Shown: piece after piece, positions 1 through 10,191 of the stretch
Numbering within the stretch: the first letter of the stretch is position 1
Layout of the letters: every line of letters begins with the position of its first letter
From: Elysia marginata
Taxonomy: Eukaryota; Mollusca; Gastropoda; Plakobranchidae
Assembly (NCBI GenBank): GCA_019649035.1
Contig: BMAT01004252.1
Coordinates: forward strand, 46,345 to 68,879
DNA: 22,535 nt
Direction of reading: 5' to 3'
The notes under the pieces: model-generated
The model's database searches: none
What the model was told of the DNA's origin: nothing
Seen by the model: the letters and a program-made list of their open reading frames with translations, nothing else
Translations under genes and position numbers: made by a program

Positions 1-409
1 TCTTAAAGAAACGTTGTGGTATATATAAATTGTAGGTATTGTTAAACAATGAGTGGTTTTTTCAACAAACATAATTTAAATTGTACATTGAATTGTTGTT
101 GTTTTTTTTTTAAGTCAAATTTTTGATTAATATATATTTTGTTATTTCTTTCACCCTTAGTTGGCCTTTCGCATTTCCGGTTTAGACCTGTTTATCGAGA
201 TAAAAAAATAGCCTTAAAAGTAATCTACAAAACCGCAAGGCCAATATTTAACTGTTTTCCAGATGTCACAAGTCTTTTGTATAAGTGTGTAGATTAATGA
301 CTGAAGAGAGTTAGTAACTTTTATTCATTTTTTCTTCATAAAATATACCTCGCATCATTGCATCAGTTTCTACAAATCTTTTATAAAATCAGTGAAACGA
401 AACGCTTAC

Positions 410-493
410 AAGTTGGCTCAGAGATGAAGAAGCAGTAGGGACAGTGTCGGTGATTGTGATAGAACGTCCGAGCTGACATCCTCGGCAACCATT
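410..493 (-). other. Weak exon-like segment with good splice borders
   Basis: On the minus strand, AAGTAATACAG precedes an 84-base segment followed by the donor GTAAGC. Two of three frames are open; one includes RHCPYCFF. It is GC-richer than its flanks. An isolated 84-base segment is not enough to call a gene. Confidence 0.15.
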
Positions 494-1874
494 CTGTATT
501 ACTTAAAGCGTTTTCATAAATGATAGACTTTAAAGCATCATCTGTCTATCTCTGGGCCTCTAAGTTTCTTGTGGACAACAATCTTACCCATTTTGCGGCT
601 GGACATTATAAAATTTAATGTCGTCTCGCTGAAAAAGTGCAACAAATTACGTATTACATTTAAAGAATCTAAACTTGCAAGTTGCAAGCAAAACAAAACA
701 AAAATTGCATCTACGGCTTTCGATCAATAAACACGAACAGCGTTGCGTTTTTCGCAAAATGGAAAACATCGAAGTGTTAATACGATATTTATTTACGATT
801 AAACATGGTTATAATCCTAATTTCTTTAGGCAAAAAACTATGCTTTGACACAATAATGTAAAAACAATATGCATCATAGCACTTGAGATCAAAACGCTCT
901 TTTCGAGTTTTAAACAGAATTTTAACTAACTAACAGCTGAAAATACGTAAAAACTCTTCTCATCAAAAGTTGGGATGTCAGAGGACTAAAAATCATTTAT
1001 TGATGATTTAGAGGCACAGAACGATGGTTAGCTTTTGATTATATATCATTTTATATTGAGACTAAATCGTCTGCAATCGTTATTCTTGGTGCTTTCAAGT
1101 TTGTCGTAGTAAATGAACAAAGCATTTTTCTACTTCTCTGAAATGAAACACGTAAGATTAAAGAATTTTTTTATTTGTATAGACTTTCTTTAGAGTCCTA
1201 AGAATAATAACCAAAAGTCAAATACGGTATAAAAAAGTATTCGATGAGGGTATGTTCTGACGTTACAGATTTCATTTTAAGTGTATTCGCAAGTCCATCT
1301 TAAATTTAGGAAAAAAATTCGAATGCAACTTGATTAGTTATTTGTATGGTAAATTTAACGAAAATGTACACTAAATATAGGAAGACTCAAAAATAAAAAA
1401 AAGAAAATTAATTCCATAATGCCGTTATTGTTGGAAAAGTTTCTTGTGAAACATCAAACAAGACGCTCACTGTAAAATCATTATACATCATGCCCTTAAC
1501 CATAGATGAAAAAAAAATCAACAAGATGGATATCTTAGCCGACGAAATAATGCAAAGTGCAATAAGTGTCAGTGCTTAATTATTGAAGTGAAGAACAGAA
1601 TCGTAAACGACAGGGAAACACTTAATGACTATGCCTGTCACGGTTTGATAGGAAGTCGTCACATTTAATGACTGCTACGGGATACCTGGTGCAGTTATTT
1701 CTCTTTATGAAGAAGGATCAACGTTAACTTCCTGAAGCACTTCAGCAGGTGGCAAAATTAATCTGTCCATCATAAAGCCCCTCTAATATCAGCCTCGCTG
1801 AGCAGTGTCGGGACACATTAAAAAAAGATTAAAGAAGACAAAGAAAAGAAGGCGGGTCTTTACAGATTTACACT

Positions 1875-1941
1875 TATTGCGGATTAATGTGGCTTACTTA
1901 AAAGATTCAAACTGTTAGGAAATATTGCGGTTTTATGTGGC
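1875..1941. repeat. Short direct repeat, two copies 48 bases apart
   Basis: TATTGCGGATTAATGTGGC (1875-1893) and TATTGCGGTTTTATGTGGC (1923-1941) agree at 16 of 19 positions. A GGAAAATTCCCC word (Rel/NF-kB-like on the minus strand) follows shortly after, near 1955-1966. These could be paired regulator sites or a small duplication. Confidence 0.4.
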
Positions 1942-2045
1942 GGCCTTCGCGCGGAAAATTCCCCATGGGTTTAATAAATTAATTGTTTTTCCAAGAGTTA
2001 TTTCTTTTCCCATTTTCTTGTAGATTTCACATCTAGGGCAATGCT

Positions 2046-2115
2046 ATTGGTCAAGATAAGCCCCGCCCACTGATAGGTATAAGCGATATTCTAGAGAAAC
2101 TTCCGCAGAGGGCGG
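2046..2115 (+). promoter_or_regulatory. Promoter- or insulator-like GC patch
   Basis: In otherwise AT-rich DNA this stretch carries ATTGG (inverted CCAAT box, 2046-2050), CCCCGCCCAC (GC box, 2061-2070), TATAAG (2078-2083) and TCCGCAGAGGGC (2102-2113). The last matches the bilaterian CTCF core (C-C-A-S-Y-A-G-R-K-G-G-C) at 10 of 12 positions. The order suggests plus-strand initiation, but no gene follows. Confidence 0.22.
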
Positions 2116-2639
2116 ATCGTTTTAGACATGGCCACTCCCCCACAGGCACTATAGAAGCAGAGCATAATTCGAAACTTTTTGGGGTTCAATTGGTGCCATG
2201 TATCAAGGTCTAAGAAATAAACTTTCGGGAAATTAAATTCGTTAAAAAAAATATCTGTTGCTACCATTCCAAAAATGTTTGTATATCACGTTAAGCATTT
2301 TACTTTATTTTGTGTATTCATAAGCCCAGTGTCTTTTCCTTCAAGTTCCGTGTAGTTTGAATTAGTAAAAAAAAAGCCTCCTAAAATAGCTCTTAATTTA
2401 GTATTTAACACCCATAGAAGACAGTTTAGAGTCAACTACATTCTCATGACACAAGATATTATGTTTGACACACGCAACTGTAAGCCATTAGGTGACCAGG
2501 AATATCCAGCCTAAAAACGAACCTAGTTTCACTTGTCCAAAGTTTTTATTGGTAATGATTGCCTATGACGTTCTATGGTACAAACGTTGTTTTAAAAATG
2601 ATCGCTATTTTTATTTCAAATCAGTGGTTGATTCTTGAA

Positions 2640-2758
2640 GAACTTTTGTTCTTGTTCTTGTTCTTGTTGTTGTTACAGCTTTTTTGTTGTTGTTGCTGTT
2701 GTTGTTGTTGCAGCTGTTGTTGTTGCTGTTGTTGTTCATCTTCTACTCCTTATACTAT

Positions 2759-2832
<74 letters not shown>

Positions 2833-2990
2833 TTATTATTACTATTATTAATGCTTCTAATATTACTACTACTAGTACTGCTACTGCTGCTGCTGCTACT
2901 ACAACAACTACTACTACTATTACAACTTATACTACTACTACTACTATTACTACTACTACTACTACTACTACTAGTAGTAGTATTAGCACT
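2640..2990. repeat. Compound (TTCTTG)/(TTG)/(CTA) microsatellite
   Basis: CTTGTT repeats pass into TTG/CTG repeats (to about 2735), then a long CTA array with ATT, TAG, CTG and ACA variants. In-frame translations (poly-Cys/Thr or poly-Leu/Val) are artefacts of triplet periodicity. Confidence 0.92.
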
Positions 2991-3009
2991 GCTGTTGCCA
3001 CAAAAAGTA

Positions 3010-3519
3010 ATAACCCATTTTCATGTTAAGTTATGTAATTCATATGGAAATTTCTATGTTATATAAGTTAGCTTATAACGAAGACTAACGAGTAAGTTAC
3101 GACAGTGCTGCCTTTTTGCCTTTGGTAAGAATGCAATGTCGATTGTGGTCACCGTTTCTGTACCAGAAATTTAAAAACATTCAATCTTTTTTAAACAGGG
3201 GACAGTAGTCAAGTTTACCTGTCAAAATAACAAACATTAACGGTATTACGTTTCTTGTGGTTTTATCTTTGGTTCCCAGATATTCAGTTCAAAAAGTAGA
3301 AAAAGAAACCAATATTTTAAATGTCTTTTGTCATGATAATTTTATATAACAGATAAGACATCGTTTTTAGAAAGGTCAAAAATTAAACATTGAAAAAAAA
3401 ACAACCGACAACTAATTCTTTATATCATAAAAAACAAGATAGCTTTTTACTCTTCCTCGATCAATAAGAATATTCTCTTCACCATTGTCACTTAACCCTG
3501 TAAATGGAACTATTTCGCT
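3010..3519. other. Spacer between two microsatellites
   Basis: About 0.5 kb of AT-rich sequence without an ORF, repeat or structured RNA that I can recognise. Confidence 0.65.
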
Positions 3520-3835
3520 ATCACCATCACTTTAATCATCATCATCATCATCATCATCATCATAATCATCATCATCATCATCATCATCAACATCATCATC
3601 ATTATCATCATTATCATCATCATCATCATCAACATCATCATCATTATCATCATCATCATCATCATCATCATTATCACCATCACCTTCATCATATTCATCA
3701 TCATCATCGTCATTAGCAGCAGCAGCAACATTGCCATCGTCATCTTCATCATCAAAATCATTATTATCAGCATCATAGTTATCACCAATATCATCCTCAT
3801 CTTCATCATCACTATCATCATCGTCATCGTAACCA
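3520..3835. repeat. (CAT)n microsatellite
   Basis: A CAT array of about 300 bases with TAT, CAC, CAA, GTC and CTT interruptions and a short AGC run at 3717-3727. A looser cousin with ATC/ATT triplets continues at about 3920-4050. The poly-His, poly-Asp and poly-Met frames are artefacts. Confidence 0.92.
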
Positions 3836-4050
3836 TAATACAAGTATCGTTTACGTTGTCGCCTTTATATTTTCTGAATTACATTTTTATTATGATTAAA
3901 CGACAATCGCAGTATCCTAATGTCGTCATGGTAACTTTCGTCATCATAGCTGACATCTTTGTCATTATCAACATTATTATCATTTTTATCTGCATTAATG
4001 CCGATACCATTGTCGTGGTCGTTTTTATGATCACCATCACCATCATGAAG

Positions 4051-5381
4051 TGCGTTATTGCAGCAGCCTTAAAATTAATGCCGTCTAAACAAGCATTTAT
4101 AAATATTCCGGGATAAACCTCTGCTTTTTTTCGTAAAATAAGTCGTTAAACCTTACAGCAATTACATTCTTATCGGCAGCTTGATCAAACGTTCCTCAAA
4201 TTTAAACCTCTTCATTTTTCTTCTTCTTCCTTATTCTTAACTTGTCTCCAAGAATACAATAAAATAATATAAATCTCACTGACGAGGGCTTAACCTTTAA
4301 CCGTGCAGCGTATGGTTTTTATCAGCATATTTAATATTAAAACTAATTCAAAACATTGGTAAAACAGTTTAAAATTTGTTATTTTAATTTTAATAACGTT
4401 TCACTTTTATATATTATTACTTTGCTTACACTTAGATGAAAACAGTGGGGCCTTTTTGCTCCCTTATATACATAGGTGAAAGCACGGAAGAGACTTTAAA
4501 AAATAGCGTTCTCGTGAATTGTAATAATATTAAGTAAACAGAGTTCGCAGCCTACTTATAGAATAAAAAAGAAGATCCATTCCAACCTTCAGCATAAAAT
4601 TGTTTACTGCCATTAGAAGCCAAACAATCGGAAAACATATTTACTACTCAGCGGCTTTTTAAGCTTACATTGCGTACAAATGTGTAAATCTTATTCTTAA
4701 AGTTTAACGATTTTCTATATGTGAGTGTTTGTGCTAATGTAAGTAAATAAGACTATAGAATTATTATGTACACGGCCTTTATCCAACGGGATGAATGATA
4801 AAATGCTTACAGGTGCTATTTACAAACTATACGTAAAGCCTGATTTTTTTATCGAAAGAAGTAATCTTTATTAAGAATTAGAGTATGACAAAACCACCAC
4901 TGTTTTACTGATAACCATTCACGCAGTGCATCTATGGGAAAAAGAAAAACCAACAAATAGTTTATTAAACCATCACAAACTTCATTCTTTTGAAAAATTA
5001 ATGATGCCATATATCACGTGAAAAAACTAATATTATCTTAAAGACACTTTATTTTTTCCTAATGAAAATAAAAATCTAACATTTACCTATGAGGAAAACA
5101 GTTAGGACTGAAATCGACCTTTAACCCCATCCTTTCCCCCACTTCTTTCTTACCACGTGTATGCTTTATATCGATAAAATACTGAAAACAATAATTATAA
5201 TTTGAATATTAAAATCAAATTAATGGATAAATTGATAATGATGAAACGTACTTGCTACTTTTTTATGTTTCAAACTTGCCTGTGAGAAAAGCGAAAGTAT
5301 GCCATGTTTGAAGAATCATCAAAGCAAAAGAAAACCGATGGCATTCATTACTGACAAAACATTCTTTGCAAGATATCAAAC
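4051..5381. other. Region downstream of the secreted-protein gene
   Basis: AT-rich, no gene seen. It holds the canonical AATAAA at 5048-5053 (minus strand) and two CACGTG words near 5018 and 5154. The 3' UTR of the gene may extend into it. Confidence 0.6.
5048..5053 (-). terminator. Possible poly(A) signal, canonical AATAAA
   Basis: This is the first canonical AATAAA on the minus strand after the stop codon, about 450 bases downstream. If used, the 3' UTR would be about 0.45 kb; the ATTAAA at 5382-5387 is the shorter alternative. Confidence 0.35.
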
Positions 5382-5387
5382 TTTAAT
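5382..5387 (-). terminator. Possible poly(A) signal, ATTAAA variant
   Basis: ATTAAA on the minus strand, about 115 bases after the stop codon of exon 11. It is the nearest signal-like hexamer downstream of the gene. No distinct GT-rich element could be confirmed, and the hexamer is common in AT-rich DNA. Confidence 0.35.
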
Positions 5388-5501
5388 ATTTCAAATAATT
5401 TCCTTCGATGACGTATCAATCTGTCATTACAAAAAAGGAAGACGCAAAAGTCCTAATAGAACGCCTCGCATAAGTTTTACTCAACTATTATTCCAAATTG
5501 T

Positions 5502-5810
5502 TTAATAATATCTGCCGTAAGGGGCATAACCCCCTTTGTAGCCTCCCAATCCATATCCAGCAACGGGGGCTGCGGCGTATCCCTTGACGCCGTATCCATA
5601 TCCACGCCCAGCGCCGAAGGCGTTGCCGCCAGCACCGACGTAAGGATAGCCAGTATTGTAAGCACGGCCGTAGGCACCAATGTTCTTGCCGTAAGCTGCC
5701 TGGTCCACACCGTAACGGTCAGCGCCTCTGTCGTAAGCTCTAGCAAGACGACGGTTATCATCGAATGCCTGCTGCTCAACGGTGTTCTTGTAGTTGTCGT
5801 TGCGGAGACC
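5502..5810 (-). CDS. Exon 11: terminal exon with Gly/Tyr-rich tail and stop (residues 556-657)
   Basis: The acceptor is ttctcgtcccgcag; 102 codons, then TAA. The first 35 residues are charged and Gln/Asn-rich (GLRNDNYKNTVEQQAFDDNR). From about residue 590 the chain is Gly/Tyr/Ala-rich, with YGKNIGAYGRAYNTGY, GRGYGYGVKGYAAAP, GYGLGGYKGG and the end APYGRYY. Gly/Tyr tails of this type are known from silk-like and shell-matrix proteins, where Tyr can be modified or cross-linked; that role is only inferred here. Confidence 0.9.
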   Translation of the reverse strand, partial: GLRNDNYKNTVEQQAFDDNRRLARAYDRGADRYGVDQAAYGKNIGAYGRAYNTGYPYVGAGGNAFGAGRGYGYGVKGYAAAPVAGYGLGGYKGGYAPYGRYY

Positions 5811-8800
5811 CTGCGGGACGAGAAATTGTTCTAGATTAACAAGGTGCTAAAGCATACATGCGTGGTTGTCATCGGGAAGACTTTCCGTGACAAGATATTT
5901 TGTTCTTGATTAAAAACTGTTATAGTGCTTAAGCATGCATGTGTTTTTTTTCGGCAAAATCCAGGTGTGAATAGGCTTTGTAATGTTCTTATGTTATTTT
6001 AATGGTCGTATAATTTTTAGTTGACTATGATGCAGTTTAGTCCTGCCTTTACTGCGAAACTGCTGCTACACCAAAAATAATGACTCAGATAGCAGGCGTG
6101 GGATGGAATGATTCTATTTGGCTAAGCCTTATAACATCGCTGACTGAAAAAGATAAAAATACGTCGAGCTCAATACGATAAAATTTGTCTAATGATCTTT
6201 CGAAAATATTCATGTGCATAATTTTTGTTATGTAAAAAAAAGGGGGTGTTCAAAACTTTAGTTTGACATAAAGATAGTGCATTGTGATATATACGCATAA
6301 TATGAAGTATGTTTGCTAGTCTTAGAAACGCTAACTTAAATAATCGACTAATAACTTTCATTTTGATCCAAAGATTATAAAGGTATGAAACTAGCAGTAG
6401 AGAAAAGTAAGCTTTTAATGGAAATGCCCAAAATGTCAGCGTTTAGTATGATTTGAACGTTCGAATTTTAGTAGCTTTGGCACACACCGCCACTACGCTT
6501 CTTAAAAAAAAGTCCTTACTTAGCCTATTGAAGGGACTTGCTTACTTCCTATATCTAATATAGCTCATTTTTAGCACGGCTCCATTTGTATTAATGCCAC
6601 AATGTTTAGGAAATAGTGAGACAATCTGTTTGATTGCATTGCATTTTCGAAGGTCGTATTGACAATGGCATGCTTGATTGTCTAAGCGTGTCTACATGCA
6701 TCTGTTTCAGTAGCTAAATAAGGATTGTAAGGTTAATTCAAAGTCTTAAAAGGCATTGACGTCTGACTAATTTAAATGTGAATGCAGTCGGATTATTTAA
6801 GTAGATGACCATTATGGTTGGTAAATATCCTTAGTCTTACAAAGTGCAATAATTTAAGTTGTTTCACACCCTGCAGATATGTAACTTAGGAACGGTCGGT
6901 GTTATGGCCTTATTGACTTCGCAGGATTCAGGATTCATATATAGCTCACAACACAGCAACGCAGTTTTCACCGTTTTACCGGCTGCATGATCAAGCATTT
7001 GCAAAGGTCAAAGGCCAATGTCATCATGACCTCCAACTTACCCTCTGCTCAGTGTTGCCGTCCTGGGCACGGCCAGCTTGAGCGGCGTTCCAGCCGTCGG
7101 CGGACTTCCTCCAGTCATTGAGGCTAGCGGCGTTGGCCCTGTCTGCAGCCCGTGCGGCGTCAGCTTTGCGGGCGTTAGCGTCGTACTTGTGGTTGCTGTG
7201 GGAGGCGGCTGCTCTGTTGGCTTGGTCTTTCTTGATGCCTGCCTGGTAGCCGAAAACATCATCAACCTGACAGAAAGGAAAACAAAATTGAAGTTTAGGT
7301 TTCAACTATGTGACTGATATGGTTAAAAAAATCTGTTTGCTTGTTCCGTTTCCTAAGTTAATTAAGATGTTAAGTGTATTTTATAAAAAAGGCTGATGTA
7401 CACATGGGTAGTTAGATAGATAGATACACATGTTGATATATAGATGGATAAATTATTAGATAGATAGATAAATAGACATATATAAATAAATAGATAAAGT
7501 AATAGATAGATAGATAGATCGATCGATCGATTGATAGATAGATAGATAGATAGATAGATAGAAAAACCAGATCGATATATAGATATAGACAGAGAAGGTG
7601 TGAAGGTCAAATCCAAACCAGAAAAGCAAAAAGGTTTATTGACAAAGAAATACTATCGAGCTAAAATATTGTAGTAATCATTAATATGGAAAACGCAAAA
7701 TGCAATCTAGATATAAACTACAACATTACTGAGTTGCTGAGAGATGAAAGCAATGCGAGAGTCAAGTATGGTTGTAGTTTTGAATCTAAAACATTGAAAT
7801 AAACAAAGACAGGAAGAATGGCTATACTGCACTTAGAACAAAGACAGTGCAAACAGATACTTCCTTTGTACGTTTGGTCTGTATTGAAACTTGACCAAGC
7901 ATTATCACACGGGAATAGTAGGGCAATGAAAAAAAAAGACAAAATTAAATTTTTATCATTTAATGATAAAAGCTGGAAAAGGTACCCAAGAATAGTTCTG
8001 ATTTTGACCAATGAACTGAAATCTCGCTTACTGACCTGATCGCGGTCGTAGTTGAGTCTCTCCCAGTTGTCGCCACCATTGTGGTTGTTGTGGAAGAACT
8101 TCTTGTTGACCTTCTTGTTAGCCTTGCGGTTGCTAAGGTTGCGGCGTCTGCTCTCGGCGTCTTGGATGTTCTCGTCCAGGTCAAATCTAGGTCAAACACA
8201 CAATAGTCTTAGCGTTCTTTTGCGCATACTAAAATTATCAACTTTATTCGCGCCATTTGTTTCCACCAGCCAAATATAGCAGTAAATTCCATTCATCCCA
8301 TTTACCAGTTGCATTCGTCCTATTTATTTCCCAAGACTGAATATACCAGCAAGTTGAAGTCGTGCCATTTATTTCTACAGACTGAATACACCAGCAAGTT
8401 GCATTCGTGTCATTTGTTTCCACTGACAAATATCATACTAGTTCCATCCACGTCATTAAAGTCATGAGACTTAATATGAAACTTGAGCTTTAGCACTATA
8501 ATGGGTTTTGGTGCCTTTCTTTGTAAAGCAACTCGAAATGATGTTCGAGGTAAAAAAGAAAATCTCGTAGCAAAAAAGTCTCTACTAAGCTTTTCTTATA
8601 ATTGGTAATAAATGTGAGATATTTTTAACTTCAATGCCCCATGATCATCTCTCGTTTTTACAACAAAACGGGTTTTTTAGAATATAAAAGGCTTGTTTTT
8701 TTTATTAAATTATGAATCTACATTGAGTTCACTGACAGCAATATCCTATCCTATTTCGTAAACAAGCCTTTTCTTTATTATCTTAGTAAGATAAGTCTTA

Positions 8801-10159
8801 ACGCGTGCTAACCGGGCCTGTTGAGCGGCAGATTTAGAAGCGGCGTCAGCAGATTTAGCATCGTAAGCAGCTGCAGACTGCTCGGCCTTCTTGGCGTAGT
8901 CAGAGAATCCATGGTCGTTAGCCTTGGCTGCGGAGTCTTTGTTATAGCCCTGGGGAAATGTTAATCAGATAGAGAGAATTGTTGACTCATGTTTAGCTTG
9001 AAAATAAGCTGCAAACGGGACATATTGATGGCTTGTCAATTTATAGTTGTTTTTGTTCAACTATGTATTTCTATAGAAGCACGTAAAAGATATTTTTAAT
9101 ATAACTTTTTTTCTTGTCAAATTATATTGTTTCACACTACAGACGCGCCCTAGCCTGTCGGGCATACTACTTAGTATTTCAAAATGAAAAAAAAAACCAA
9201 ATAGGTTAAACTTATATGTTAAAATATATATAATATAATATATTTAAATTTGATAGTCATGTGACCGGTTGTTTAACATTACTTACATAAAACTAATAGC
9301 AAACAAGACCATCATTATTTTAATAAGACCCTCGCGTCATCTTGGTGGAGCTTAAACTTCAAAACTTTTAAAAGCGTTTAAAGCGAGTTTGAATGTTTTA
9401 AGGATAACAATCTTTGGTGGTGGCTATAAATTGACCCTTTGCGCTTCTATCTTTTTACTCCGATTTAAAATCTTTAATATTTTTGTCTATATTCAACTAT
9501 ACCGTTGGAAAGCACACCGTGATAGAAAGATTCAAATATGAGCCATGAGCACATGGCTTTATATAATAGCGATTCACCACCGACCTGGACACGGTCGTTA
9601 AGCCATTGGTCTCTGGTGAAGGAGGATTTGGCCTCATCTTTGGTGCTCTCCTTTTCAGCCTTCTTCAGACGCTGCTCCTGGCTCTGGTCCCACAGTTTGG
9701 CAAGGTCGGCGGCACCGGCCTGCTTGGCGTAGTCAGCAGCGGCAAGACCCTTGGCACCAATGCCTCCTCTGTGGAAGTAAAGCTAGTTTACGCTGGTGGA
9801 GAGAGATGATAGAGAGAGGGAGATAGACAGGCAGAGACATAGATACAGAGAAAGGCATTGACAGAATGAGAAAACATTAGAAAACGATAATATATTTGGC
9901 ATATATAAGCAAAAAAAAAACATTAGAAATCTATCTTCTGATTTCGAACATGTTTTTGCGCCATAGAAATGCACTAAAATATCGGGCAGCATTATAGTAG
10001 AAAATGTCGAAAAAGACTTTGATGATAATGATGAAAAAAAATGATAGCTGCGATTCTGATATTTATGAACGAGTAGACAAATAGACAACGATGTTCACAA
10101 AGAATACGGTAAGGATGATGATAATGACGATGATGATAATGATGATGATGATGATAGTG

Positions 10160-10191
<32 letters not shown>

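Larger units (their letters stand above)
1..2559. other. Left intergenic region
   Basis: AT-rich, with only short ORFs. Apart from the exon-like piece at 410-493, the direct repeat at 1875-1941 and the GC patch at 2046-2115, I see nothing I can support. Confidence 0.6.

Noticed and set aside
2559..3066. ORFs rich in Thr/Cys or Leu/Val
   Set aside because: They are translations of the TTG/CTA array in two frames, without motif or signal beyond repeat composition.
3504..3843. Poly-His (plus) and poly-Asp or poly-Met (minus) ORFs
   Set aside because: They are direct translations of the CAT microsatellite with no non-repeat coding flank or splice context.
3856..4116. Hydrophobic plus-strand ORF resembling a membrane protein
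   Set aside because: The Ile/Val runs come from decayed ATC/ATT triplets continuing the CAT array.
5477..5779. Minus-strand ORF overlapping exon 11 in another frame
   Set aside because: The exon 11 frame is the one that joins in phase to exon 10 and gives the Gly/Tyr tail; the other frame is Thr/Leu-rich noise.
7078..7317. Plus-strand ORF opposite exon 10, and similar ones opposite exons 3, 5, 7 and 9
   Set aside because: They are antisense shadows of GC-rich exons, which have few stop codons on the other strand; the exon splice sites all lie on the minus strand.
7362..7616. Minus-strand ORF of Ile/Tyr/Leu/Ser repeats
   Set aside because: It is a translation of the GATA microsatellite.
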